Shown one piece after another: positions 25,701 to 37,819 of a stretch of 64,000 bases of DNA (positions are counted from its first letter, which is position 1; every line of letters starts with the position of its first letter). This DNA comes from Triglochin maritima (lineage: Eukaryota; Streptophyta; Magnoliopsida; Alismatales; Juncaginaceae): contig OY821775.1 of the NCBI GenBank assembly GCA_963682175.1, positions 4,650,001-4,714,000 of the forward strand, in the 5' to 3' direction. The position numbers and the translations under genes are program-made. Under the pieces are notes generated by a model. That model had not been told where the DNA came from. It ran no database searches and saw nothing but the letters and a program-made list of their open reading frames with translations.

Positions 25701-28700
25701 AAAACAGTAAACATCCACTAAATAGCACTTCTGACACACATGGTTTCCATACTTCACCGCTTTGATCAAATCTGCTACTTGCCAATTTGGAAAAAAAAAT
25801 ACGATTTCAAATCGTACTTCGCTAGTTTTACCTTCTATATGAGTCACTAACACTATCCATGCTTTACTCATATCTGTCTTTTGAGAAACAGTATGTGTTA
25901 TACATGGTAATGCGTCATAGCCAAGTATAATTTTGAACCATACTAACACATCTTATATTATTACTTGCGGAATATTCTTGAGCTCAATAACATGGTATTG
26001 TCTTCAATTAGAAACAATTGATCGAAAAACCATATACCTAAAGCATTTAAAATCTGCATGAAAGTCATTTATTAAATTCATCATTATTAAGTATATCAAA
26101 AGCCAACAAGAGTGTATTCACCTCTCTATGTCATCAAACTTCATATAATGCAATGCCAACTGCAAATGACGAATCCGAGCCGTTTTCAGGTCCCATCCTG
26201 TAATGGTTTTGATAATAGAAAAGTTTTATCTCACAAGTATTCCATGACTGCAATGACATATGAGGTGCAAGATTAAAAAGGTGAGTTGATCAATTCACTG
26301 TACTCTCATGCAGAGAAGAAGCATTCACCCTTCTAAGTTCCTTTTCAAACATGCATTGTGTCATCCACAAATCCCTATACTAAGTGATTTACTCATTATA
26401 TGTTTTCCGATTTCTGAACAAGTTAAAGTGATTCCTAACTTAGTTCCATAGTATTGGTACATGTAATAGTCACTCAAACATAACCTCTTTCAATAATGAT
26501 ATTCAATTTGAACCTATTTGAGAAGGATAATGTTAGGTGAAAAATCAGTCACAAAACTCCGGAAACTTTAAGGCATTTCCTGATGTTTATTATTAAAGCC
26601 ATTTTGGGCCATTCAGAGATTATTGTGTCAGGAGATAGATAGCCTTATTTCCATCACATGCACAAAGAAAATAATAGAGCCACGTCAAATTCAACTTATT
26701 TACGACTGATAGGGCTCTTGAAGGCTCAATCAGCATTTCCAGCTAGAGAGTTAAGACTAATTAAAAAATTGTCTTATAAGTGGAAGTGGACATGAAAAAC
26801 TTCTGCTAAAGGTGTAACAATATCTAAGCAATAATTTGGAGACTTGGAGTGCAGAAAATTGGCAATTTTTCCTGTCAAAAGAGCCAGTTTATTACAATAA
26901 AAAAACCAAAATGATACATCAAGCAAAACAAACTAGCTTCCACAAGCAATAGACACCACTGGTAACAACTAATGACAACAAAAACAAAAAATGAAAATTG
27001 CAACTTTTAACCAACTGCAGAATTTACCAGCCCCAATATCCACTCTCTGGAGAGTGAACATGCCATGAAAATATTGACGTCCCTTCCTGCCCAGCCGCTT
27101 TAGACCAAAGTGAAAAATCCCTCACCCAACAGATTGTTGCAATTGACCTCCACATTTGAAATATAGTCATCTTCGGAGAGTTCAATTGTTTACTATTTAA
27201 ATTGATAAATCGCCCATTCACTCATTCACTTCAATTCGTTTATTAATTCTTTATTTAATTTGAACCTGAATTTTTTGGGTTGAAAGCTTGACTTAGAAAT
27301 TATATTTCGCTTTGACATGAATATAATATACTTATATTCTTTGATCGTCAAAAATCTTGAAACACTAATATTACCATATAATGCATGATTGTGTATGTAT
27401 TTTTGCCTCTCCACACGATAACACAGAATTTATTATGGATGTTTTCTTTACAGTACGTCAATATGGGCTCTGTTGGACTTTCCCTGAACATGACCAAATT
27501 TAACTTACTTTACTAATGTGCAAAACTGGCTTTCTATAAGGATCAATCTTTCAGTCACATGGTTAGTACATTGACAATAACATCACGACATTAAATTGGA
27601 GGTCGCATGACCCCAAAATCAGGTCAGTGGAGGCAGATACGCACACAACTTACAAAACTCAAATAAATAGAACTACCAAAAAATGATTTTGAAATTACAT
27701 GAATATGATATCTAGAACCCATCCAATCCCATAGACCAAGATGCATCATCTCATAGCAAATCAATGCAATAAATAAGTGCGAGCAAGCCCATGGCGTGCA
27801 TCATAGAGACAAAAATCATAATTTATTGACACTTCGCTTGGAGAGGGGGGGAAGGTGGAAGAAGGCAATGGCAAAATCCAAACATACAAGGTATTTAAGA
27901 AAGTGTGCCACCCCATTTCCAGTATTTGAATAGACATCTAACAGCCAAATGTAATAAAGACGCAAAAGGCAAGCTCCTCATCCTACATGCATCTATTGGT
28001 GTGACCAACGAACAAAGACGTGTAACAAACAACCCAACTTAATGACATAATAGCCAAAAGGAGAACTGGAATACTCACCGTTTTGCATGAAAACTCTGTC
28101 CGCCGCTTCTGACCCCTCATATAGAATAACTTTATCAAGAAGTTCCACCTGCCATGATCTTGATGGTCCTTCAGTTACTTGACAGTAGTTTGCTTGTACG
28201 TTTCCACCCATTGATCGTCTACACCAATAGGGTTCAACAGGAAAAGTACTTGTTGATGTTGAATGTGAGGGAAGAAAAATGAAAAGACCATCCTCTGTCA
28301 CCAAGTAAAGTGACCCCTGAAAGCAGCACCCAATTGATTCACTCAGAAAAGCATATTCATTTTTGAATGGTAAAGATACTTCAGACAGCTTTTCTCTCTC
28401 GAAATCCCTTTCATCAAAAATTGAAGTTACATGAAGACATGTATGAACCAACTTAGTTTCTTGTGTGTGACGTGAGTTATTCGAACTTTGAATAAGGTGG
28501 GTGATGCCAAAAGGTGAAAAACAGATGATATTATTTTGATTGTACCCATCAATAGGGACAAATACTCTACGAAGAGGAACTGATTGCAAGCAGCAAGATG
28601 AAAGTAGACTATCTGTTCTTTCTGAAGAAACAAACAGAGCAGAAGAGGAATTGGAATGCCTTCTTGAAATGTGGGCACACTGCCTGTTCTTTTGCATAAA

Positions 28701-30512
28701 ACTAATATGTCCTTTTTGAGGGGCAATGCAGGCAGCTCTATTAGAAAATCGCAAATCATACTGCCCACCGCTGCCTTGCAGTTTCTGCTTGCATATCTCG
28801 GACCCAGCAACCTTCCAGCTAGACAAGACACCGAGAATAGGGTCATCGTTCCAAGGCACATGTTTTGTAGATCTGTCATTTTCTGTGATCCATTCTTCAA
28901 CACTTGATATATAGATAATACCCAACTCGTCAATGACAGCTATCAACGTAGAATAAGAAGAGACAATCAATCTTGTAAATTTTCTTTTACCATCTAAATG
29001 ACCTTCCACATAACTCTGTCTTCTATTTGTCACATTACCTATTGAGCTAAAAGTTAGAGATGGAAATACACCTTCTGGACACAAATGTGGCTGAGAAGAT
29101 CGAGAGCATAGCTCTGAATCTAGTCTCTGTGAAGCATGGAAAGTTGCTATAATATTGCCACCCTCAACATTCCAAATGTAAATCAACCCAGAAGTACTCA
29201 GACAAACAAGAAAATTATCAGAAAATTGGAAGTCTGCCCATTCAGGCTCTATCGTTGCCAATCCTTCACAAGAAACAGTCAAATTTATGGAACAGAGCCA
29301 CTGGATACCCCAAGGGTAAATTCTAGCAACAACTACCAGAGTTTCGCAATTGTTTTTGGCATTTCTGTTGTCACCATTTGTCAGCTCATTGTCTAAACAG
29401 GTCAACACTAAACCAACTAAACGGTGAGAATAACTAGAAAACACTTGAGAACATCTATATTGAGAAAAATTCTGTGAACTTGGTGAATCTGGAGTACCAG
29501 ATCCAACATGTGTGTTAAGTGAACTAGAATCTCGATGGAACATTGTAGGGACAACTTTGTTTTTTTCTCTTTGTTGACTTATTTTATCAGAAGGCGGGAA
29601 TTTGTGAGAAAGGAAATTCAAGAACATCAACATATTACCATAAATGCTAAATGATATGATCTCTGCAAAACAAGGAAATGATTCTTTCCGCGGAAAAATT
29701 GTGGAGAAGCCACTTTCAGATGCAGAGGTATCTGATTCAGTCAAAAAAGATTGTAACCATTTCTTCTCTGTAGGAGTTCCATTAGATGAAGAAGATTCGG
29801 TCTCTTTACCATAGCTCTGTGTTTTTCCATATATCATATCACTGCCATTACCTTCATCAACAGAAACATAACTGCTTGATTTTGCTGTGAACTGGTCCTG
29901 TTCTTGAGGATCAGCAGCAGGTCCCCAGTCTACCCATTTACCACGCATAGATCCATTTTCAGGTGATATATTGGCAGATTCAGAGCGCATATCAGGTACA
30001 CAGAAAGCATGAACCATAATACCATGACCATTGGATACAACAAGAAACTCCTGAAAGGAAGAAACTTCATGGCGATCATACACATCCCCACCATGCGCCC
30101 AGGCCAATGATTCCACACCACTTATCAGACATTGCTTCGCAGTCGAACTGCAAGGTTCAACATCTTGAGCTGTCACTAACTTCTCATTTCCTCTGAAACT
30201 CCTTGTTTCCGTGTGAGTTTTGTTGTCTGAGTTGCAACCACATTTTTTACCTAAAATTGTGTCAGAATGACTGCATAAGTTTTGTCAAACAATTAATATG
30301 TTATACTGCAAAGGAGATTTTGATGTCTCACCAGGCACTAAGGGAAGCAACAATGCTTCAGACTGCTGTGAAAGTAAAAGCAACAGCCCCTTGGTTGGAG
30401 AAATCAAAGCTTTAACGAACTTAGAAATATCCACATGAATATTTAATGACTCCCATTTACACAGCTGCAGCATAGAATGACCATCTTGTACCACCATGTT
30501 GCTTGCTGTCAT
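7722..30512 (-). CDS. SPG11-like: Plant spatacsin (SPG11-like) protein, 25 coding exons, about 3201 aa
   Basis: Coding exons 5' to 3': 30332-30512, 28079-30250, 26122-26197, 25151-25273, 23088-23334, 22529-22987, 22262-22447, 21837-22127, 20297-20893, 18548-18947, 18324-18466, 16551-16718, 15264-15476, 13961-14518, 13765-13824, 13340-13662, 12695-13124, 12144-12605, 11473-11589, 11270-11391, 10398-11157, 9957-10211, 9698-9880, 8903-9241, 7722-8462. All borders are GT-AG and phases agree; the sum is 9606 nt, a multiple of three. The C-terminal region (about residues 2840-3201; LLILSHHFYKSS, QPSEWALVLWNQM, ending GHGGAYLPIM) is the spatacsin C-terminal domain. The first ~760 residues resemble the beta-propeller-like N-terminus of plant homologues. 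Animal spatacsin works with spastizin and AP-5 in endolysosome and autolysosome recycling; a plant role is inferred. The Arabidopsis homologue is of similar size. The 23088 donor could shift by three bases. Start ATG 30512 follows an acceptor at 30517; Met at 30497 is an alternative. Confidence 0.93.
8623..8783. repeat. 45-bp minisatellite in the last spatacsin intron
   Basis: Units starting GAGCAAATATGGTTGTTGCT or GAGCTAATATGG begin at 8623, 8668, 8713 and 8758 (period 45, about 3.5 copies, few mismatches). The period is a multiple of three, so it leaves open frames on both strands (15-residue repeats). It lies between AG and GT borders of an intron and is not thought to be translated. Confidence 0.9.
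14692..15032. repeat. Tandem duplication of about 165-175 bp in a spatacsin intron
   Basis: ACCATTAGGTTC starts at 14692 and again at 14857, and the following ~165 bp match with scattered substitutions and small indels (for example GCTTCATTTATT and TAATTAT words in both). It sits in the intron between exons 15264-15476 and 13961-14518. Confidence 0.8.
15870..16250. mobile_element. Degenerate foldback MITE candidate in a spatacsin intron
   Basis: About 15880-15990 and about 16128-16235 are diverged inverted copies sharing words such as CCAT...CGCATA, ACAAGT, CACATAGG and GCACAAAT, around an AT-rich centre. Several indels separate the arms. Termini and target duplication could not be placed. 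Confidence 0.45.
18284..18306. repeat. AAT microsatellite
   Basis: About seven AAT units, just 3' (plus orientation) of the spatacsin intron segment between exons 16551-16718 and 18324-18466. Confidence 0.9.
24112..25069. mobile_element. Mutator-type MITE (958 bp) with 8-bp target duplication in a spatacsin intron
   Basis: GTTTATGG occurs at 24104-24111 and at 25070-25077, directly flanking inverted ends. The left end reads GAGGAGGACTAAAGTACTTT and the right end, on the other strand, GAGAGGAGAACTTGGCTACT. The similarity runs on for about 50 nt (ATGAG.ATTT ... AAATACTCAT). There is no coding capacity and the interior is AT-rich. An 8-9 bp duplication and GAG-starting ends fit a non-autonomous Mutator-like or hAT-like element; Mutator is favoured by the terminal sequence. 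It lies between exons 25151-25273 and 23088-23334, so it is spliced out. Confidence 0.8.
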
Positions 30513-33060
30513 ATCTCTAGTAGCACATAAAAAATTCAGATAGAAACAAAAAACACAAGATTGTCCTATAAACTATTGAAACTTCAAAGACTCATCTCCA
30601 TTTAGGAAACCTATAATTGAAAACAAAGAGAACTACTAGCTGTCACACCTTTCCACGTATTTTAGGGGCAGAAATGCTATTCAAATGGCCAAAATGGAAA
30701 TTTTAGTGCAATGAATACCAAAGCAATTGTCAGTTCAATTTATAGTGAACAGATACGTTGCAGAAGCAACTGATGTTTAACCAAACAGAAGTGGAAGTTC
30801 AGTACAAATCAAACTAATGGAAAACGACATGATTCGTCTGAAAGCACTACATAGTGCAAACTCGTCACTTGAAGAAAAGCTCAAACAAAATCATCAGGTT
30901 CTATAAACTATCAAATCAAGCCAGGAATTTCAAAAATGAATGTTTAATTAGTGAAGCAGAAACTTTGGACAAGATCAGAGAACCTAATATAACTACAAAT
31001 CGTTCAGGCAAAAGAAACTACTTTTCGACTCAGCTTTTCTGTAATTTCAAAGTAGCGAAATTGTTCAAGTTTACCAATCAAAATTGGAAGTGTGTGATGG
31101 AAGATATGAAGACGATAGCAAGTATTTGATTTATTCAAAGTCCACCAAATCCACCAAAAAGCAATAACTGCTCAACTGAAGAGAAAAAGTACAGTAAAAT
31201 TAAGCGGAAGTAAAACGCATTACTAACTCAGAAATATCAAATTTCAGAACTACTGACTCAGAATTATCAACGTCAAAGTTATATTGGTCCCACAGATGCA
31301 AGTTGCGGTATGGCAGACTCCGTCTCTCCCATGTCACATACTACCACTAGCATAAACCACGTAGTTGAACTAATAAAAAAAATTCAAACATCAAACACAA
31401 ATCAAAAGTAAACCAGAGTCCATAACCTAAAAGAACAGTGTTTTTCTACAACAGAAACGAATTTTCAGTAAAGTTGAGCAAACCAGAGTGACAGCAATCA
31501 CAAGTATTCGACATTATTCCAGAGCAAACCACCATCTCACCTAACAAAAAACTAATAATACAAATCATGAAATAGCAGAGCAATTCAAGACACTGAACTA
31601 ATAAACGAGAACAACTACTGCTAGTCTGTGTCTACGTAACAACAATTAGCAAAAAATCAGATTGAAAAGCAAAGAATCCAGAGTAATTGCGACTAAACTA
31701 CTTAACATGATTCCACAACATAACAAACTACAATTTAACTTATCCAGAGTAGTCGCAATTCGCAATTATTCAACACGACTCCATGGCAAAACAACCACTA
31801 CTCCCACTTAAGCCAACAATAATCACCGGATTTAACATGATCAAACGTTGATGGAGCTTCAAAACAGTCAGATTTGGCGGCCACGACTACTGACAAACTA
31901 AGCTGTCCCCATTCAGAGGGCAAAGATGTCAGGGTAATTACAACTAAGCTACTAAACACAACTCCACAACATAAGAAAACTACTTTTCACTTGACGGGAG
32001 TAGTCGCAACACGCAACTATTCGACGTGATTCCACAGCAAAAAAAACTACAACTCCCACTTAATTCAACAATAATCATTGCATTGAACACAAAAACATAT
32101 CAATCGAGCGCCAAAACAGGTCTTTTTTTTAATTGTTTTGAGCACCAAAACAATTAGATTTGGTGAACACAATTACTAACCAACTAAATTGTCCCGATTG
32201 AGAGGGCAGAGAATATCAAAGTAACTACAACTGAGCTATTAAACATGATTCCACAACATAACAAACTACAGCTTCACTTAACCAGAATAGTCACAACTAT
32301 TTGACGCGATTCTGCAGCAGAAACAACTATGACCCCCACTTAATCCAACAATAATCAACGGAGCTAACACAAACACAGTTACACACATCGATCAAGCACC
32401 AAAACAATCAGATACGGTGGACATGACCACTAACCGACTAAGTTGTTCCAATTGAGAGTGCAAAGAATATCGGAGTACTTACAACTAAACTACGTAACAT
32501 TAATCCACAACATGACAAACCTAAAGTTTCACTTGACCGGAGTAGTTGCAACCATTCGAAGTGATTCCACGGCAAAAACAACTACAACTCCCACTTAATC
32601 CAACAAGAATCACCACATTTGATACAAACACGCATTGATCGAGCACCAAAACATTTAGACGCAGCGGACACAACACTAACTTGCTAAGTTGTCCCGATTG
32701 AGAGGGCATATAATATCAGATTAATTACAACTAAACTACCTAACACGATTCCACAACATGACAAATTACAGTTTCACTTAACCAGAGTAGGCGCAAGCGA
32801 TTCCGCAGCAGAAACAAAAATCCAACAGTACACTATTCATCGGATGGATTAACACGCATAGATCGAGCGGCAAAACAATCTGATTCGGCAAAAAGAACTA
32901 CTAACCAACTAGTACATGAAGTTCCGGTTCGAAAACCGGGAGGAATCGTCGGGTTCTGCGAGGAAACGACGAGATTAGCGCGGAAATTGGGAATCGGAGG
33001 AGGAGAGTTTGGGATTCGAATCTGAGACGGCGAGTTTGGATTCCGGCGACGCCTCGGGGG
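30513..33060 (-). other. 5' untranslated leader and long leader intron of the spatacsin gene
   Basis: Upstream of ATG 30512 an acceptor AG lies at 30517-30518, implying that the leader is spliced. A GC-richer segment at about 32900-33060 is the likely first exon; it contains a two-codon upstream frame (ATG TAC TAG) near 32910-32925. The donor was not fixed. The ~2.4 kb between is non-coding and dominated by tandem repeats (separate entry). Confidence 0.55.
31683..32900. repeat. About five diverged 245-286-bp tandem repeats in the spatacsin leader intron
   Basis: The phrase GGTAATTACAACTAAGCTAC and variants begins at about 31683, 31929, 32215, 32470 and 32715. Each is followed by ATTCCACAACAT, TTTCACTT, AGTAGTCGCAAC, ACTCCCACTTAA and GAGGGCA words in the same order. 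Units differ from each other by roughly a fifth of positions by eye. A more diverged copy may precede at 31440-31680. No open frame is shared between units. Confidence 0.85.
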
Positions 33061-33069
33061 AGTGTGGGA

Positions 33070-33110
33070 GCAGGAGAGGGTGAGGGCTTTTATAGGTGGC
33101 CACGATCAAC
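33070..33110 (-). promoter_or_regulatory. Likely core promoter of the spatacsin gene
   Basis: A CCTATAAAAG box on the minus strand at about 33086-33095 precedes the GC-richer presumptive first exon. The start of transcription would be near 33060. Confidence 0.5.
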
Positions 33111-34008
33111 TCCGCTGGTGCCCAATGGTCTGGGGAGAGATGGCGATTTCGTGGACCGCCCTTCGTTTGTTTTCTCGGTTTATCTGTCGAAAACCCGATC
33201 TGAACCGGTTTTGGGTCTATTGATGAATTAGGTTCTTGATTGAACCAAATTGGCTCGAGTTTGGTTCGTATTCAATTCGGTTTAAGCTTGTTTCTGTTCG
33301 AGTTGAAGTTAAGTTGGCTACATGTGAATTGACCTTTCGGCTCGATCAGTTGACGAGTTGAACGTGAACTTGGATCAATTTTTCCACTAATTACTTGATC
33401 CAGTTCGGTAATTGTTTGTGCATAGTGAATCATTATGTGCAGCATTATATAAACCAATGATCACGTGTCGTTTAATGTTGGTATACCACATGTTTATTTC
33501 AAGCCTTACACGAGAAAATCAGTATATGCCAAAAATATATAATATAACTATAAGCATATCGTAACTATGTTAAACAAACCAAAACTCAAGTTCGTATTTA
33601 GCTTGTTTATTGAATGAGCCTAATGGTCTACACTGAAACAGTGAAAACATGCAGAACGAAAAATGGTCTCAATTCAAACACGAGTAGCATACAAGCCAAC
33701 CAAATAATTAGCCAGCGAAACACAAGATGACCCTTGTTCGCTCAAATTTGGTCCCAATTAAAACTCTTAGCAACAATTAAATTATAAACTATTTCGCAAT
33801 GAAATGACCCAACAATACCAGACCAGACTGAATCGGAATCGAGCCGAATTGGACCATTTCCAACTGGACCGGACCTATTCCCCAAATCCTAATGATCCCA
33901 ATTTTTTTCGAAGGGCCGACAAAACAATTTTGAAATTCCCCAATAAACATTCTGCTTTTATTTGCTCTTAACTATTTTTTGTTTGATCAACTGATTCTCC
34001 CAACGTTC
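33111..34008. other. Intergenic, no gene seen
   Basis: AT-rich sequence upstream of the spatacsin promoter and left of the hAT element. Short frames only; nothing recognisable. Confidence 0.5.
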
Positions 34009-37000
34009 AGGTAGGCGACCGCCTTTCGCCCAGCCAAGTCGGGCGAAATAGGCGATTGCCTGGGCGATCGCTTCGCCTAGGCGAGAGCCGTTGGAGACAC
34101 TCCAACGGCTCTCTCCTTTTTTTTCTTTTTTTTTCAAAAATTATAAGTTTGTCACTACCACAAAATCATATATGAACCCCTCCAAACATCTTCATTTTTC
34201 ACACATCTTTCATTCTCTTCTTCTTCATAATTCTATTCTCATCATCAAGTTTCTTAATCACCAAGTTTTTGCGATTAAGTCTCCGGTCTGGTGTTTAGTT
34301 TTGAAGTTGGAAAGTGAAGTCTCCGATCCGGTTCTTCGTTCTTCAACCGCCAAAATCAAGTGCACTCTTTCTAACTTCTCTTTAGAATTAAATTAATTCG
34401 TATTTTATTTTCATATTAGTCTAAATTTTTATATTAGTCTAGTTTTAAGATATGACTTACGTACCCGGCACTAGTCTCCATATGCATCACGAGAGTTACG
34501 ATAACCTAAGACCTACCCGTACAAATGACCCTGGTTGGAATACTGCACATTACATTAGTGCTAATGATAAAAACTGCATTGTCTGTGAGTTATGTGGTAA
34601 GGAAACTAGAGGTAGTATAGCCCGTCGCAAACAACATCTTGCACACACACCCGGTAGCAATGCTAGACCTTGTGATAAAGTTTCTGACTCTATTAAACAA
34701 GACATAGCTGCATACATGATTAGAAACAGTAGGACATTACAAAACGAAATTGTATGTCTTGATGATTATGTAGACCGAGAAAACATAGATTTTGATCTGG
34801 AAACTGGGTCGGGTTCCAGTTCTGCTCGGACCCCAACCTCCCGTTCTCGCCCCGTTCCTGGTCGAAAGAGACAAAAACAACGTTTGTGGGCACCATTTTG
34901 CGGACGTGGAAAGGACGTGGTTTCCGGACCCCAACAAACAACTATCGAAAGAACCTTTAGAAAAGAAGATATGAAAACAATTAATCAAAAATGGTATAGG
35001 CTTTTCTATAGATGTGGTATATCATTCAACACTGTAAGGACGCCTGAGTGGAAGGAAGCAATATCCGCTACTTGTACTTACGGACCCGGACTTAAACTCA
35101 TGACGTATCATGAAGTTAGTGACTCGTGCCTTAAACATGAAATCGACTACACTAGAGGTATACTAGAGTCGTACAGACAAGATTGGGCAACATACGGGTG
35201 CACGTTGATGACAGATGACTGGACTGATAGGTCCGGTAGGAATATAATCAATTTTCTAGTAAATTATCCGACAAGTACCATGTTCATGATGTCTGTAGAT
35301 GCTTCCGGTCACTCTCACACCGCAAACTACTTGTACAAGCTGATGGACAATGTAGTTGGCGAGATTGGCGAAGAACACATTGTTCAGGTAGTCACCGACA
35401 ACGCGGCCGCGTACGTACTTGCCGGTAGGATGTTGCAGCAAAAAAGAAGGAGATTGTTTTGGACTCCCTGTGCAGCGCATTATATCGATCTCATCTTGGA
35501 GGATATTGACAAGCTGTTTTTGAAGACTATTGTTTTAGCTCGTAAAATCATCAAACATTTCACAGCTCTGTCATGTTGTTGAAGAGGATGACATTTGTCA
35601 TTGAAGGGAACCTGCTACGCCCTGCTGTCACGAGATTTGTCACCGCCTTTCTGAGTTTGCAAATGTTGTTTCTGAAGAAAGACAAACTTCGAGCCTTTGT
35701 TGTTTCCCCGGAGTACAACGATCCTAATGCAAGTTGGATAAAGAACAAGAAAAAGAAGGAGATCTCTACTGAAGTTGTCGAGACCATTCTACAAAGTGGT
35801 TTCTGGACCAACGTCGTGAAGGCACTGAAGGCCTCACAACCTATGGTCCAGGTTCTTAGATTTGTTGACGGCGATGAGAAACCACCGATGGGATATCTGT
35901 GTGATGCAATGGAGAAAGCCAAATAACAAATCATGATGAGCTTTGACGGAAACCCGAGGTTGTACAAGCAAGTCATCGACCTCATCGACACCAGGTGGGG
36001 TCCAGGGAAGATGATGTCCTCACTGCTACACTCAGCTGGTTTCTTACTCAACCCTGGTACCTTCTTCTTCGTCCCACCTCAGGATCGAAAATGTAGCTTT
36101 CAATGAGCATATGCCTGGATTCATGGATGTCGTAGAGTGGCTCGTCCCCACTCCTGCAGAACAAGACAAGATTTGCGGTCTACTTGATCGTTACAAGAAC
36201 TCCCTTGGAATATTCTCGAGGGATATGGTCGTCAGACAAAGGTCGGAAAGAAGACCTATAGATTGGTGGCAATCTTATGGCGCAGACATGGGAGAGACCG
36301 CATTACAGAGGTTGGCCCTGAGGGTGTTGGGATTGACATGCTCGACATCAGGTTGTGAGCGGAATTGGAGTGTCTTCGAGCAGTTGCACTCAACGAGAAG
36401 GAACATGTTGGCTGTGAAGAAGATGAATTACTTGGTGTATGTGAACTACAACCAAAAGTTAAGGCAAATGTTTCAGCAAAGGATGGAGAAACCCGGATTT
36501 TATGACCCCATAAGTGTGGACTACGATCTCTTCGACGAGCATTCGTGGTTGGTAGAAACTGAAGATTCGGTCTTCGCTGGAGAGGAGCTTACATGGGCCG
36601 ATGCCGAGGAAGCAGCTTTAGGACATTCTTCTTCACAGAGACGCTTTGCTCGATCCATGTCCACTGCATCTGACGCGCGGTGTTTCACTGCATCTGACGC
36701 GCTATTATTAGGTGGTGGCATGGATGATGTCATCGTTCACATTAGTTCTAGAGATCCAGGTGCATCGAGTTCTCAACCACCGATGGACATCGACGAGCAA
36801 TATGTTCAATCCGACGATGAAGAAACTGAAGAAGATGATGTCTACGTCGACAATCCGAACGAGAATCACTCCGACAACTCTGATGGTGGTGGGGGATATG
36901 ATATGGTTCCCAGGTGGACATTAGATCAATGTGTCCAATGGAATTAGTTAGTTAGCTTGTAATTCTAATTTCTCTCTTATCTACTATTGTATGAACTATG

Positions 37001-37242
37001 AGTTACCTTTGTAATCATACTACTAAGCAATAAATCGTATACCTAAGTGTTTAGGTGGGTAGAGGAGGTGCCTAGTGAGGTCTTGGTCGAGGAACTATAT
37101 GTCTTTTCGAAGCCTAAATATGTATGATATTTTTAGATAATATTTGTGTATTTTTTCCTATTTTTTCTGATTTTTTATTTATTTTATAAAATTTAATTGA
37201 ATTTTAAAAAAACACCCAGACTTGGGCGATCGCCTGGTCACA
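34009..37242 (+). mobile_element. Decayed hAT-superfamily transposon
   Basis: It encloses a broken hAT transposase. Left end AGGTAGGCGACCGCC and right end (other strand) ACCAGGCGATCGCCC are imperfect inverted repeats. CAACGTTC (34001-34008) and GAACATTC (37243-37250) match at 6 of 8 positions and could be an aged target duplication, so the limits are approximate. The left 100 bp is full of GGCGA/TCGCC dyads, and 34083-34113 is a perfect 14-nt-arm hairpin (GAGAGCCGTTGGAG / CTCCAACGGCTCTC), as in subterminal transposase-binding regions of hATs. Confidence 0.75.
34452..36947 (+). pseudogene. hAT transposase with BED finger, DUF659 and C-terminal dimerisation domain, several disruptions
   Basis: The first 376 codons (34452-35579) hold a BED-type zinc finger (CIVCELCGKETRGS...HLAH) and a DUF659/RNase H-like part (LMTDDWTDRSGRNIINF, VVTDNAAAYVLAG, FWTPCAAHYIDLIL). 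The frame is then lost near 35560-35580 and continues in another frame from 35573 (LLRPAVTRF). An in-frame TAA at about 35924 and a further shift near 36090-36110 follow. The last part (36111-36947) carries the hAT dimerisation motif CERNWSVFEQLHSTRRN and an acidic tail ending by 36947. With at least three lesions it is unlikely to make transposase. Confidence 0.88.
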
Positions 37243-37819
37243 GAACATTCATTCTCCTAAGAAATATGTTTGAATATCATTATCAAACGTGGCAGCGATA
37301 CTGGTTGCTGAGAAAATTCAACAGATCATAGTCTTCTTTATACAAAACCTCATGTAGCTTCTTTCCATTGCCAAGGTAAACACAAGTAGCAAAGCATATT
37401 GGAATCTACCTATTTCAACTCTCTCACAAAAGTCACAACGAAACAATATTACCTTGATCCTGTAAATATTTTACATGTTCATTTCCAAATAGCATGGACA
37501 AACAAGACTTCACAGTAACAGTTGTCAAAGATGCTAAATTAACAAATAACAGTTCACTAAGACAATGCTAATCATTTTACATGTAATTTGTAAGAGAGAC
37601 ATTAAGTCTTAATCACTATATTATTAGGATCAGTAAGATGGGAGGTTTGAAGAAAGAAAATAAAAAATGCATGTCTAACTTAGTTTGGAGAAAATCCATG
37701 TCAAACCTTTAGCTCAACTTTTAGCTCAATTTGTAAAAGATTTAACTCCATTCCTCTTGTTTTCGTGTTTTTTCTTCTAATGCTCCTTCAACACCCTGGA
37801 ACCGTTGGCTGTAACCATC
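37243..37819. other. Intergenic and 3' untranslated region of the next minus-strand gene
   Basis: AT-rich, no coding region. The part next to 37820 should be the 3' untranslated region of the 196-aa protein gene. Confidence 0.4.

Noticed and set aside
27024..27221. A 65-codon minus-strand frame in a spatacsin intron (MWRSIATICWVRDFSLW)
   Set aside because: It looks protein-like by eye but interrupts a good exon junction (28079 to 26197) that already restores the phase; no family was recognised.
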